NCBI GenBank assembly: GCA_964036275.1
Contig: OZ038440.1
Span: 1,116,001 to 1,180,000 of the forward strand
Reading direction: 5' to 3'
DNA length: 64,000 nucleotides
Source: Litoditis marina
Lineage: Eukaryota; Nematoda; Chromadorea; Rhabditida; Rhabditidae
The position numbers and the translations under genes were made by a program. A model generated the notes under the pieces. The model worked only from the letters and a program-made list of their open reading frames with translations, ran no database searches and was not told the origin of the DNA. Below, one piece after another: positions 38,101-50,800 of this stretch. Numbering within the stretch: the first letter of the stretch is position 1; each line of letters opens with the position of its first letter.

Positions 38101-41100
38101 TGGAGACGAATTATTTGTCCGGTGACTTTTTCGCCAAACTCTTCAAAGCCTCCTGTACAAATATGACACTCGAAGAGATCAAGGCTGTAAATCAGGTAAA
38201 GCTTGGTGCAACATTATTTCAAAAGCTATTTAGTTGAGGGTTTAGGGTAATAAACTACTATACGCAACAAATGATAGATTTTCTTCCAAATGCTGGTGTA
38301 CTGTTACAGAATTGAAGATTGGGATATTAAGGTTTAGGAACACAATGAGGATTTGGATTTGTGCACGCCGATACTGAAACAACTATCAGTAACCGTTGAA
38401 GTTGTTTTTCGTTGATTGGTGGAATATTGACTAGACCTCTAAAAAGTACACTGTGCGAGTTCATATAAGGGTGAAAAGAACTGTTACAATGGAATAAAAC
38501 GCAACACAAACATCAAAACGCGGCGAAATGTAGCGGCGACGATATTTTTCACTAACCTACTTTCACGGATGAAAGTGTAATTCTCCAACTGATGTAATTC
38601 AGGGTGTATCATTTGCGACTACTGCTGAGAAGGAAATTATCAATGCGGTAGTTGCCAACAATGGATTAACAAAAGTGAGTTTTCTTCTATTCCCCATCTA
38701 TTATTGTTTTCCGAAAAACTAAGTTCCTATTTAATACTGAATCAGAGGATTCTTTCCGGTGTTTTCAGTGAGGATTCTTTTCAGTTCTTTTCAAAATCCT
38801 TTCAAAATCGCTCTATACATTTAAAGTATTTACTCTGAAACCACGTAATTTGAGGTTTCGATAAATCTCCGATTACCGGAAGGAAGACACAAAATTGAGA
38901 ATGCGACGTTACGGAACGGAGAATATCGTGAGTCGCATTTATGATTCTAATTCAACCCAAATGTCGAAAATAGTTGAAAACCTCTATTCATAGTGGTTCG
39001 GACCATTAAATGGGTACAAACAAGAAACTGACAACTGAGCATAATACTCTTAATTCAATAACTTATCATGTTAACTGAAACTTACAAAAATTGAGGTGTT
39101 GTACACAAGCCTAAAGATTGAAATAGTATTTCTAACAAGTATTTCGATCTTTACCAGAAAGTAATTAGAAATTTGACGTGGTGTAAACTGAAACAATTTC
39201 AATGTTTGGCTGTCCTGGGATTCTAATCTGAGCAGTCGGAAAGAAAGCTTGAGAGTTTCCAACTTATTTTGTTCCCGTTCAGGAAGAATTCTGCGCCGAG
39301 AAGCAGCTTTGAAGGCGAAACGAGACGCCGAAGAATTGGCGAAGAACCCAGTGGTAGGTCGATAATCAGCTGGACTTAGCCACATTTGTCGACAACACTT
39401 TTGTACTTTGTACTATTCTCATTTTGATCAACTCGGGCGCGGTACCTATCTGCACATACCTGATGACCAACTTGTGAGCTACTTCTCATAGTCCGTAAGT
39501 GAGCTTAACTGAGTTAGTGGTATTTCTCAAGGAAAACATCATTTTCCTCACTCTATTCATGGATTCTGTAAGATTCATCCGAATATTTGCTTGAAGACGA
39601 AACGTAAAGGTTTAGTTCTAACTCTTAAGGTGTTCGTAAGCTATGTGCAGGCCACTACCGCGCCCGATGGCTGAATATGTTCTATTCCCACATTTCACCA
39701 CAAATTCACTGCATCACGTTCACTTTGCATCATTTCATTGATTTTCTATTGGGTGAAACAAAACATAAAAACTGCCTGGAGTAGCTGAGGGTAGATACAA
39801 TATTAAGTTGTTCCTTTTACAGCCGAAACTTCCTAAAGAGCCTAAGAAGGCGGCGCCTAAGGTTTGTTAATGATTACATTTATCAATGTCGTGTGTTTTT
39901 TATAATTCTAATCAGTGTGAATAGGGGTATTGTTTGGACATTAACCATATTATATTTCACAGAATTTTCAAACAAATAATGAGTTTACAGTCAGATATTA
40001 TCAAATTCAAAGAAGAGCGGCGGAGAGTTTGATACTCATGTAATCTACTTGAGAGTGCAATAGACTAGAACATGTTTTCTCGAACAAAGTCGGCGAACAC
40101 GTTTCAAGATGAAGAACTTCACGGAAACTCGTGTCACGTGTGTAGTCACATCTCATCACGTGATTTGTGAAATCTCTTCCGGTCTTCTTTTTTACGTGTG
40201 ACAGTGTGATAGTAATGCGCATGTCGTGTAGTTTGTGTTTGTGTACGTGCTCATATTGTGTTGTCAATAAACTGTGATGCATGACTATTGATTTTCTTTC
40301 ACCATTTGGTTATATTTCTCAGTTTATGCAGTGTGGCACAGTTCTTCCACCCATATCATAACGACACTCTCATTGAAATTCTGTGAACATTGGATACGTC
40401 ATAATTTCATAACTTTGAGAAGGCACTTCTAAAAAATGAGCGTATAATTCAGGCGTACGTGATTGTGTTTTTGAACATATTGTTCTTGAGAAAATTCAAA
40501 ACAGTTGAAAGCTTGTAAAATACAATGACAGTTAACTGCTACGTGAACTCCACATTTAACATGATGAAAAATTCACGACCCCCGCCCCTCCTTGTTGTTT
40601 TGGAAGAGCTGTGTGTCTGATGTTCGAGTGGCCCTTCGGTTATCGTGTCCTATCGATGTGCCGATAATGTGCCACTTCAGGCTCCGCCCACTAGACCGTG
40701 CGCCACCAAGCCGGCTACGTCGGCTACGACCCCCACCATAGCTTCGTCAGCCAAGGGAAAGGCTACACCAGCCGCGGTAGACACCAAAAAATCGCCAGCA
40801 TCCGTTGCCGAAAAGCCAAAACCGAAGGTCGTGCCTAAAAAGGCCGCCGCAGCGGCACCTGCGGAAGAGGAAAAGCCGAAGGTGACGCGGAAAACGTCGT
40901 CCCATCTTGCGAGGCGGCAGTCTAACGCCGATCCCAGCGCTACGCCCATTCTCAACATTGCCTGCGGCAACGTGAAACCGGCTGAGAAAAGTCCGTTGAA
41001 AAAGACAGCCCCCAAAACAGCGGCTAAGACTCCTGCTGAAAAGTCGTCTGAAGACAAGCTAGCCGTTAAAAAGCCGGCACCCAAGACTGCTGCAAAAACA

Positions 41101-42505
41101 ACACCCAAAACCGCGGCCGTCGAAAAAAGCACAGCAGAAACTCCCGTCAAGAAAACTCCATCGAAAAAGAAGACGACGGTTAAGCCAGAAGCGGAACCTG
41201 CCTCCGATTCAGCTGCTAAAAAGTCCGTCGAAGAGAAGAGTGACAAACCGACGACTGAAACGTTGACCAACGGAGCAACAGAGGAGTCAAAACCGGCTCC
41301 CAAGAAAAAAATAGTCAAAAAAGTGGTGAAAAGAGTTCCCAAAAAGAAACCAGAGGAGCCCACACCGGCAACATAGGTTGTAGAAATATTTTGTAGATTG
41401 TAAATATTATTTTATACTTGGTGAGGATCGCGTGAAAAGTGAAATACAAATTAGAAACGGAAGGCACAAGAATATTCTGAATTATCTCGTTTCACGTGAT
41501 TTTCACATGTTCGTTGATTTTCAGTCACTTTGTAAATGATACTATTGCTTATGGTACTTTCTTTGTTAGTTCCACTAGAACACCGGCGCTAGAAATATAT
41601 ACTTCATGTTCAATCGGGTTAGTTTCTTATTCGGAGGTATGTCACGATGTTAAAGAAGGACGATTATGTGGACCAATCTCGTGTCAACGGTCCTTTAAAC
41701 TGCAATTTAATAATGTATTGCAGCTTAAAGGACTGAAGCGTTGCGATTGGACCACATAATCGTCCTTCTTTAACGTTCAGAATTCCGATGAGAGCTTTCA
41801 TTATGATATTAATATCGAATCTGCATGCAGGCATAAACACCTTACTCGCACTATGCATGTTCCATCTTCAAGACTGTATTCGAAAATTTGATATATTCAA
41901 AGAACATTGATTTGTATCTTTGAATTAATCGTTTCGCTTTAACCTCAATGCATGCTTTCCTAAACTTTTTTACCAATAAAGAGAAAGCTCAAGAACATGA
42001 CATTAGAAGTTTTGAATCGACGATTTTAACTTGTGAGGTATCTATAAGGGAAAGTTGGAATGTTGCAACTGAAAACTGACAAAAAATGTCAACTTTGAAC
42101 GTAATGTCGGAACGGTTTGTTCGAATGGTTCACCCAAAACACTTTCTGGAACATCCAGTGTTAGATTAAGTTCACTGACAGACTGACGCTGTTGAACGAC
42201 GTGCACTATGTTCATTTCTTGTTGTTAGTAACCGTATGATTAACTCGGAGTTTTACTATATATAATCACGACCTACTAGTACAAAACTGTTCACCATCCC
42301 TTGCCTGTGTATTATTGTCCATGCGTGTATAATTGCTTGTGATACGTATTTGTAGCAACTAGGTCTTACGTTAGTGTCGATTCAGGACGCTAAGGACGCT
42401 AAGGACCCTAAGGAAACCAATGGAGCCAAGGTGATTGAGAGACCGATGGCCGTTTATAAGCTGAATCGCGGAGCCTCTAAGGATGAGGAAGCCATGAAGA
42501 AGTGA
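35132..42505 (+). CDS. Tropomodulin-family actin pointed-end capping protein
   Basis: Ten or eleven exons with consistent phases: 35132-35243, 35521-35649, 36080-36153, 36277-36384, 38052-38195, 38603-38674, 38855-38927, 39283-39353, 39823-39861, then either 40681-41376 or 42386-42505. The core (DVEKCIQRLNDNDPTLKEIN, LNNMKRTPVPQVKRIIEAL, MNQTLKKINLETNYLSG) is the tropomodulin leucine-rich-repeat domain, which caps actin filament pointed ends. The region before it (about 80 residues, DELMTDEDFVKAIEAMGGE) is shorter than the ~160 residues of vertebrate tropomodulins and lacks an obvious first tropomyosin-binding helix. The core is 274 aa; the full protein is 505 or 313 aa depending on the last exon. 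Intron 4 hosts an antisense transposase. Confidence 0.9.
36567..37750 (-). mobile_element. Truncated PIF/Harbinger transposase nested in tropomodulin intron 4
   Basis: Three exons on the minus strand (37544-37750, 37095-37314, 36567-36826) with phases 0-0-1-0. The first holds PYEVFADNEALIRLKYRTT. The second holds a helix-turn-helix segment, LADALGVCQTTVSKCCWKV. The third holds the DDE core, GAVDGCQIRLTTP ... RKGFTSINMLACVDA ... YPGSVHDSTVFKN, with the first two catalytic Asp. The model ends at a GTAAGA donor with no further coding before the host exon. The third acidic residue and C-terminus are therefore absent, so it should be inactive unless a distant exon exists. No terminal repeats or TWA duplication could be assigned. 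Confidence 0.85.
39862..40680 (+). other. Tropomodulin intron, no gene seen
   Basis: AT-rich, 0.8 kb, only short frames on either strand, no repeat structure noticed. Confidence 0.6.
40681..41376 (+). CDS. Alternative last exon A: 231-residue Lys/Ala/Pro-rich tail
   Basis: Opens after CACTTCAG in phase 0, matching the donor at 39861, and ends TAG. The sequence is strongly biased to K, A, P, T, E and S with repeats such as KKTAPKTAAKTP and KKPAPKTAAKTT, and a basic end, KKKIVKKVVKRVPKKK. It resembles linker-histone-like or MAP-like disordered tails. The third codon position is more GC-rich than the flanks, supporting real coding. The long antisense frame here is a shadow. Confidence 0.85.
   Translation, partial: APPTRPCATKPATSATTPTIASSAKGKATPAAVDTKKSPASVAEKPKPKVVPKKAAAAAPAEEEKPKVTRKTSSHLARRQSNADPSATPILNIACGNVKPAEKSPLKKTAPKTAAKTPAEKSSEDKLAVKKPAPKTAAKTTPKTAAVEKSTAETPVKKTPSKKKTTVKPEAEPASDSAAKKSVEEKSDKPTTETLTNGATEESKPAPKKKIVKKVVKRVPKKKPEEPTPAT
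41649..41774. mobile_element. Palindromic miniature element, 126 bp
   Basis: The left end GTTAAAGAAGGACGATTATG pairs with the right end. Inner parts also pair (GGTCCTTTAAACTGCAATTT with AATTGCAGTTTAAAGGACC-like sequence), so nearly the whole element folds on itself. It lies between the two alternative last exons of tropomodulin and would be within any exon-B primary transcript. Confidence 0.8.
42386..42505 (+). CDS. Alternative last exon B: 39-residue tail
   Basis: A GATTCAG acceptor is followed in phase 0 by DAKDAKDPKETNGAKVIERP ... ASKDEEAMKK and TGA. It can join the same donor at 39861 as exon A, giving a 313-aa protein. A polyadenylation hexamer follows at 42675. Exon A has its own stop, so the two exons are mutually exclusive unless exon A is spliced internally. 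Confidence 0.75.
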   Translation, partial: DAKDAKDPKETNGAKVIERPMAVYKLNRGASKDEEAMKK

Positions 42506-43092
42506 TTATCCAGAAACCTTTTTCTCACGTTGCACGTGACATTCATTCTGCTATCAGCATTTTTTTAAATGTTCTATATTTCCATCTGTTTCTGTGTTTA
42601 ACAGAAACATACCAACAGGTTGCCTATTTTTCTGTTTTCATTACTTAGATAGTGATTTGTTTTATTGTACATGTAATAAATATTTGTCAAATAAGAATAT
42701 TGTATTTATTGAGAAACCCGTATTTTTATCTCGAAGAAGATGATGAGTTATTCTTATACATTATAAAAATGCGAAGACAGCCTTCTCCTCTTCAGTTGAC
42801 CTGGAATGGTGGTAAAAGTTATTCTATGAGTATATAAACGACTACATTACGAGTTACGACAGTTTCATTCGTGCTTCTGTATATTAATCGATAAGTTCAT
42901 AAAATAAACCCGAGTTTATATCGTGACATTGAAGTAGAAAGTCTCAGCAAGGGGAGAACCAAGCAAAAACATATGTTCAGATTATAGGATTACTTGAGAA
43001 CTCGATACTACTTGTCTTCGACTCAAAAAGTTTGTTATCAGTGAGTGCCGATTTACCTATTAATTAGGAGATTTCAAAATGCTTACTTGTAC
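42506..43092. other. Convergent 3' intergenic stretch
   Basis: About 0.6 kb between the tropomodulin 3' end and the stop of the minus-strand membrane-protein frame. It holds the AATAAA at 42675 and nothing else recognised. Confidence 0.6.
42675..42680 (+). terminator. AATAAA polyadenylation signal, tropomodulin distal 3' end
   Basis: Canonical hexamer 170 bp after the exon-B stop codon. Confidence 0.6.
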
Positions 43093-45984
43093 TCACCCTG
43101 TGACTAAGTCAGTATGCGTAGGTAGAAGTTTCACATCGCGACAAACTCTTTGAATAGTGAGAATGGAGCAGACTAGAAGCCAGAGAATAATGGCTACCAC
43201 CAAGACAATCAGAAAGTGCTCGTCTACCAACATTTCCGTCTGATATGACCATACATCTGAAATAATAGTCGATTTAAATCTTGGAGAGGTCAATTTACAT
43301 CTGAAAAATGTCAATTCATAAATGTACTCATAAAGAATCTTTCTCAACATTACATCGTATCTATCACAGTCATGCGGGTCAACAGGAGCACAAGAGAATT
43401 GAATGAAATACACAACTATACAACGCAATTAAAATTCACGAATTGATTAATTTTTCACATACCAAGTTTGTATTCTACCGAATTGACAAGAGCCGAACAA
43501 AAAAAGAGTGTTCTTGCAAGTTCACTTTTCTTCAAATGACATGTCCATATATAATGTGACATGTATATCTAAATACATTCAACGTCAGTAGTGAGAAGTA
43601 TTAATCATTGTAGGAATGCTGTTCGAGTGTTCTCTGATGATTTTACAAAACACAGAAACAGAAATTAACTTATTTCTGCTTTATTTAATCAAAATTGAAG
43701 ATTTTAACCACTTTTGTGATACATAAACCTTGAACAACCAATTTGAGATAGATTTCAGGTTCACGAGTGCATTACTTTAAGAGCGGTAGAAACGCAGAGA
43801 GTCAGAACAGAACATTCAATCTGACGGTTTTGAGGATACTAACAAAATAAGAAGAATATACTACTTTATCTCTCGGTTGCCAATGGATGTTAAGCCGGTT
43901 ATGGCCACATAATCGAATCTCTACATTAGGGGAGCTAATGGAAGCACCTGAGACAAGCAAATGCTCCTAAGAAAGGGAGAAAGGGCCAGAAGAGAGAGAG
44001 AGATAGAGAAAGAAGTGAAAGGGGAAGAGAGGGGAAAGAAAGATGAGACGAGCAGTGACACGGAAAAATAGGAACAGAGAGACACAAGGAGAGAACAAGA
44101 AACAGAGACAATGACAGTGATAATATCGCGTAGTATAGTTATACGTTTGTGTTTGATATTATATTGAACCAACCTAATTCACAACTTATTTGTCATTGTA
44201 CGTCTGAATGGCTGCTATATATCAGGTACGATTGGCGGAGTTGCTACTAAATGAAAAAAGTAGGGTCTGGTTGATAAACATACTGCCACCTGTTCTCAAA
44301 GATAGATTATGGGGAACAAGAAAACGAAAAAGTTCACCAAAACAAATCTGTGTCAACAAAACTATCTTGAAGTAGTAAAAAAAATCAAGTTGTAGTAATG
44401 TTTGAAATTGACGTTTTTGGTTCTTGTTACGTTTCTGGAAACTTAACAATCGGAATAGAGGGGAAATTTCCTAAAACACTAAACAGGATTTTGATTGTGT
44501 AGTGTATTTCATCGGTCTCAACGTTAATTATGTTTCCATTAGAGTCCTTTGAATCAGAAAAATACACTTTCTGTGAGGAATTAATTTGTTCACAAAATGC
44601 TCTTCGGTCTCCTTTAAGAGGAATCACTCACGTGGTAACAAAACGTTGCAAAGAGGTGTATGAGAGTATGGTTTCCGTTTGCAGCCAGTCATTTTATATC
44701 GTGTGAGATGTGAGGGAGGGATTAGGAAACGGGATAACCATCTTGAGATAGAACAACAAATTGAAATGGCCCGGCGAGAGGGAGGGCGAGGAGAGACGCA
44801 GAGAGGTGGAGGACCAAAGTATGAAATGACGAAATATCAGTTGTAGTTTGATCACAGACACAGCAGGATCGGACAACAAACATCTTATTGGCTCACTTTG
44901 GAAAGACGAAACCCGGTTGATCATTCAATCATGAAATTACACTCTGACTAGTCTTTAGTCATATCAGAGACTGTGAAAATCTAATAATTTACACTTGAAG
45001 TAACCTGAAAAGTCATGTAAAACGTGAGATATCCACAGAAAATATGCAGTGCATGTTCCAGACTTCTAGAACGTGTTCCACACGTTCCACGAGACTTCAC
45101 ATTGGACTCGCAGTGTTTTATACATCCCATCAGCTCAACTACGAAGGACGCAGATATGTTTCAGTACCACAAGAAGGACGTAAGAATGACGAAAACTGTC
45201 GAAAACAAAATACCTGATTCGAAACTTTTTCCACATTCAAGAAACAGAAAAGTTCGAAGAAAAAATTTATGTGTTGTTTGCTTGGCTTCGAAAGTCATGG
45301 CAACATGCTACATGCAAGTGCAAGTCCAATGTTTATGCAAAAGTCCTAAGATCGGCGAAGTAAATATACACTGAGTGTTCATATTTGGAGCAGACATATA
45401 CTTCTACTTTAAAAAACTGTACTGAACTGTGTATTTGTAGTTAAAAGTCAACTAACAGGTTTAGAACACTTCATATATAATGCAGTTAAAACACGTTTTC
45501 AATAGTATAATCAGATTTACACATTTCCTATAGTACCTTAGTTGTTATCTACAACAATTAGTTTCGTTTCTTTGACTTGGGGAAGATTTGCGCCTAAGCA
45601 TAGAATATTTATTGAACAGAGCTTGACTTCTGAGACAATTACGATAGTTAGGATGTCTAATTGGCTGAAATGGCTTGTTTCGCAGAAAACAAACACTTCC
45701 GCGATGTGTGGTCAATCTCAGTGAGAACTAGACGGAAAATGATACGGAATTAAGAGGTAAAAGAGATATTCGATTGAAATCGTGCCATTTACAATTTGAC
45801 TGATGTTGATAAAGATCGTATTTCTGGTTTTTTTCCTGTTGAACGTTGTAGGAAAAACTAAAACCTCCCTCAATTTTTCAATCTGATTTACAAAACTGTC
45901 CGAAACGTGTTTTTTTTTTTCTGAATCGACCACCGAAAGTGCTTCAATCAATTGAAACATTATGTAAAGTTTTTCATTAACAAA
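43093..45984 (-). CDS. Tentative single-pass membrane protein, partial model
   Basis: Three exon-like frames. 45865-45984 (phase 0-0) reads FVNEKLYIMFQLIEALSVVD ... FVNQIEKLRE. 44431-44570 (phase 0-2) reads KVYFSDSKDSNGNIINVETD and GNFPSIPIVKFPE. A final frame of about 105 codons ending TGA at 43093 holds CAPVDPHDCDRYDVMLRK, then a hydrophobic segment FLIVLVVAIILWLLVCSI and a short basic tail, QRVCRDVKLLPTHTDLVTG. The pattern suggests an ectodomain, one transmembrane helix and a ~20-residue tail. The last junction does not match in phase, so an exon is missing or the pieces are unrelated. The 5' end was not found. No family recognised. Confidence 0.3.
43960..44110. repeat. Purine-rich low-complexity tract
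   Basis: AGAG/GAAAG-rich stretch on the plus strand, imperfect. It produces a Ser/Leu/Phe-rich shadow frame on the minus strand. Confidence 0.7.
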
Positions 45985-47007
45985 CTGCAATGAGTCATCT
46001 TAGGGAGAAAAATATATGAAGTAGTATAGCCAATGTACGTAAAGCTCACAAATCGGCGCATTGAAATCTCAAAATAATCCTCTTATGTATAACGAGATAT
46101 TGCTCTGAATGACCTCTAACCATTCCCGCTGCCCAGCTATACTACGAGCAAACGAAACGTCACGTGAAACGTGAACAACATCTAATGAAGTGTTCATTTA
46201 CCTGTCACGTATATCTGAACGTGAATGTCACGAAACTATTCAACTAAACTAATGAATACACTAGTGAATAGTGCAAGTCATGTAAAAGTGAACAAACAGC
46301 GGGAAAATGTCCTTCACCACCTTTTCGATGTGTTTGAACGTTTTTTGTTACACGGTATCAAGAAAACATTCTGGTAGAAGTTTAGAAGATCACGGAAGTG
46401 AATCTAAGATCTCGAATGAAACGCCGATTGGAAAATATCAGAAGCTCTTCTACACTTAAACTGTAATCATGAACAAAATGAAGGAAATTATATGTTTTCT
46501 AGAATTACAACTAGTTCCGAACGCAAACTAGTCAACATGCAGGGAAATTCGAGAACCGCCATATGCAATTAGCATATTTATTTGCAGGAACGAACAGGAT
46601 GAATAACAATGCCGTTTTGATCTTCTTTTCATCTCTAGCACTCTCTTCTCTCTCGTTGTCAGAGTGATACAATTTCGAGACTGCCGCTTTCTTAGGATAT
46701 TCCTCACAAAAAACCACCCCTGATCAAGTGGCATTCGTGATGATGTTGCATTCATGACATATGAAAAAACAGAGAGAAAAATAACAACTACAGATCAGAC
46801 AAATGAGCTCGCTTACAATATACATTTACATAATAAATTATAGTAAGGTGATCGCTAACATACTATCCTCTATCAATTTTTTACAGTAAGATAGCTTGGT
46901 TTTCGGATATAATTTTTAACAAACCATTTTTCATAGTACATCGTATTACAAAAACTTTCCCAGAAAATGCTTCAGATTGATTTCCATCAATGCAAAACCA
47001 TTCCAGG

Positions 47008-47110
47008 GCTCCAAACGCAAGAGCTCTTGACAACGAGACGCAGACAGTCACATTGGAACTATCGGATCTACACGCTCGCTCTCGTCAGCTCGCGGGAAAT
47101 TACCTGAACT
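47008..47110. other. GC-rich exon-like patch, strand and gene unresolved
   Basis: A block with a TTCCAG acceptor on the plus strand and a TTCAG acceptor on the minus strand. The plus strand has two open frames to nearby stops (APNARALDNETQTVTLELSD or LTTRRQSHWNYRIYTLALVS). One minus frame is open for about 18 codons. Composition differs from the AT-rich flanks, but no neighbouring exon could be joined to it. Confidence 0.25.
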
Positions 47111-47586
47111 CATAAATTTTCACGGTAAAGATGTTGCAAAAACACTGCAATCTAGTGAACGAGATAACTTCACATAGACATTTAGACATCATAGACCACA
47201 TTCCAACGTGTATTACCCATGATCCTCTTCTCAAATGAGCAACTCGTTTTAGCATACATAAAACTACATTAATGGAAGTAAATGAATCTACATTATGTCA
47301 GAAAAAGGTCAATCAAATCCTAAAAGTATCCGGAATCCGTAATGTAGAATATCGGAACAACTTTCGTGTCCATCATTCGCCTAAACTAAGACCACTCAGC
47401 TAACTCAATTTAATCCGAACATCTTTGTGTCAGTACAAGGGAATGTCTTATTACCAGCCTAGACACTTGATAAATGAATTTCAGTGTCCATTTTCTTTGC
47501 TAATCAGTTCGCATTGAGAACTTACTGGGAAATTGGTCCATTCAAACGGAAACGAAAACAACATGTCTGGTTTGTCTCAATAACAA

Positions 47587-47592
47587 TTTATT
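47587..47592 (-). terminator. AATAAA polyadenylation signal of the 185-aa gene
   Basis: Reverse complement of TTTATT, about 215 bp beyond the stop codon at 47804. Confidence 0.5.
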
Positions 47593-47803
47593 GAAACAGG
47601 TGAAATAACCACCTGTAGTGGATGAAAAATGCACAAACAACTTTTCACACATAATTTCTCAACGAATTTGGAAACAACACCTAGTCGTTGAGGAATGAAA
47701 TTCTCCCTAACCCAAAGCATATCAAAATAAACAATGTGGAAAACAACGATAGCAACAGTCATGAACCGTAACTCTAATTTTATAAACATAACTGACTGAA
47801 ATA

Positions 47804-50800
47804 TTATTGACTAAAATCCCGGAATGGCATTGAAGATGTCGGATTTCTATAGTCGCGAACCGGGGAGGGAGGTCTACAAACAAGAAAATGAGTCTTACAC
47901 ATGTAAACTATGTTTTCTACATATCATTTTTACGTGATATTCCATGAACAATTCCGTTATTTTTTGTATATGTAACGTTTGTGTCAGTAGCCCGTTCTAT
48001 GGTACTTCTAAACAACACAAACACATTGAAAACGTCGATTATTACTTTGATATAAAGATTACAAACACTTACCGACTCACCTATATGGTTTTTGTATAGT
48101 TGGGGTGTTCCAGGTTGGGATTGTTGATACCTGTTGAACTGGCGCAACTGCGGGAGAATGGTAGACGTAGGCAGGAGGAGCTGAAGGTAACCAAATAAGA
48201 GGAGCTTCATAGTCAACTTGACAACTTAATACAGAAACAGTCCACGCCTTTTCGTTCATTTTACAATTAATAATGAAATGATCTAATTCTCTAATTAATC
48301 TACCCACAGAGCGGAAAGAGCTCACTGCTCACTTGAACATAGAAGAGTACTTTTTAACACCGAAGTGTGCGGGTTGAAGATGTCAGGGGACTTTTTTGTA
48401 TTGGCATCCACGGGGAAGAGGCAAAGAGGATGAACGAAAATATAAACAGCGCTCTCCGATTATCAATCTCTTCGCCGATTGAAACCGAATACCGAATAGA
48501 AACATGATCGAATGTTTACCAAATGAACTGTAGGTTTAAAAACTGAATGTTTTCCGTTTTTCCGTCATGTTAATATTTCTTTTGTAGATCACCGATTATT
48601 GTATGTGAATAAACAAATAATGTATAAATGTGAAAACGTACCGACATTACTTCGATACGCAGCTATGGGGGTGACGGCGGGCGGAATGACAAGTCGAGGT
48701 TCAGCGGTATCAGCATCTAGAATAACACATTCTGATTACGATATGCAGAGATACACGGTTAGTTGGTGATAATAATGGAAGTTTGATGTTTAAAGAGGTA
48801 TAATACAGTACATCCCATAGAAGAATATAAACCTCTTTTTTCGTCAGGACTATTAACTGGAACCGAGATAGTGTTGAAGAACTGCACGCTGCATCCATAC
48901 ACCGGGAGCCGGGACCGGGCACTCACAAAAACTCGAAGAGCGAACTTTCGGCGAATTCGGGAGAAATCGCTTATTTCTCTTAGTCAAAAATTACGTTTCG
49001 CGAACTTGAATGGGAAAGGGGCTTCTTTTTTTAGAGCAGCTCAGTACATACACCAAGAAAGAGAATAAGAGAACATGAACATCGAATGCCTGACGAGAAT
49101 TCACTGACTTCAACATGTTTCTCGTTTAAAGTAGCCCGTTTTTCTCTTTACTGGAAAACGAAATCGGGAAGAAAACTCACGTTTTATCCTATTCAGCGTG
49201 GACAACATATTCTGCATGAACGAGGGCTCTTTCATGTGCATTGTCATCATGGCCGTCACAAATTCAACTGGTTTCACGTTGTCTAATAACTCCACTGAAA
49301 ACGAATGACTTTGGGAAAACTATATGGTAAAGGTAAATTTGGATAATTGAAGAGAATGACAATATCCCCGTTGCTACAATTTATTACATATTACTCAAAC
49401 TCATGACAAAAATCCTCAAAACCAAAGTTCTCACATTAATCAAAAAAAGGAAAGAGACTTGATATATTCAAATTTAACGATTGTTGACTACTACATGTAC
49501 CTATGTACGGTGGTGTGGTGGCATATGTACGCACAACCTATCCTTATTAGACCATCGTCAATAAAAAAACTCGAATTTGAAAATCTCATTTTCAAAAACA
49601 CCGGAACACCTTCCGCTTTGAACTAAATATAGAACCATATCTCTCTGAAAAAATGGAGACAAACTAACTTAAAATAGAGTCCACGTTTGCTGGGCCGGCC
49701 ACCATACCTGCTTCGGTCGTCAATTTATTAATACTGAAAAATGTACTTGATTTTAATGATATAAAACTTAACCAAAAGAGAATTAATTAGCCATGCTGAA
49801 AATTGTCATGTCATAATAAAATAGAATATTATCGAATACCCTACTAGAACTCTAACTGCGCAGATCCGCATTCGCTGCCTGGTACTGTTGCAATTTTTAG
49901 GCAAAATTCTGCAGACAAAAACACCTATTAGAAAAGTAACCGAATTATTCGTGGAAGGTGAAAGCAAAAAATGTTCTTTGCGATTCGACACTTTTCTAAT
50001 GGCTATAGCCTTGTTATCTTTAGAGTTATCCCCCCGGTGAAAAACATGGAAAGCAGTCCTCAAAAACATCCGTTTCCCCGAAGAATATTCATAATGTTTA
50101 TGAATATAAGACGCTGCAATAGATATGACCCCACTTAAACCGCCAAATACACACATTTCTCGAAAATGTTGTGCAAAATACACATAGGTTGTCACGAAAG
50201 TGGTTTCTCTTTTGACCTTGACCATGTGTATTCAAAAACCTTGCACACGAAAAATCAACTGGAAGAACAGGATGTACGCAAAATGTTGATGTATACACCT
50301 ATAAAACTTGGTGACACAAAATTGATAGAACCGAAAAAGTGGATTAATAGATTACTCAAAATCCTTAGTTAAAAAAATGTGTAAACCCCCAGAAATGCAT
50401 AAATTCATTAGAATTTTGGTGTGTCCATTTGAACCTTTTCTGTTTTTAGCTGGTTTTTTTGTGCTTTAAGCGTTAAATTAAGGATTATGTACAATATTCG
50501 TAGTAAAGAATTTGTGCATGTACACATTTTCCGTAGTACTACATTTGTGTACTTTATGTGTACACATTTCAGGATCTACCGATTTTGTGCACACCACTAT
50601 TTGCACATTTTTGATTCTAACGAATTTGTGTATACGACCTTGATTCATGTTTGCATGTACTTGGCGGTGTGGTTTTACACATGGTTGATGCAATATTCGT
50701 TTTTCAGCGATTCACGGTACAATATCTCATGCATCGCAATAAAATACACAACGATGAGCGAAAGTGATTTTCAAGTTTTTCTTGTGGGGACATATAAATT

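Noticed and set aside
40677..41363. 228-aa antisense frame opposite the tropomodulin tail
   Set aside because: Shadow of the Lys/Ala/Pro-rich exon on the other strand; the sense frame has phase-matched splicing and sensible composition.
46528..46755. Exon of the tentative membrane protein
   Set aside because: Two overlapping frames are open and one has a hydrophobic stretch, but there is no donor and no phase link to the 45984 exon.
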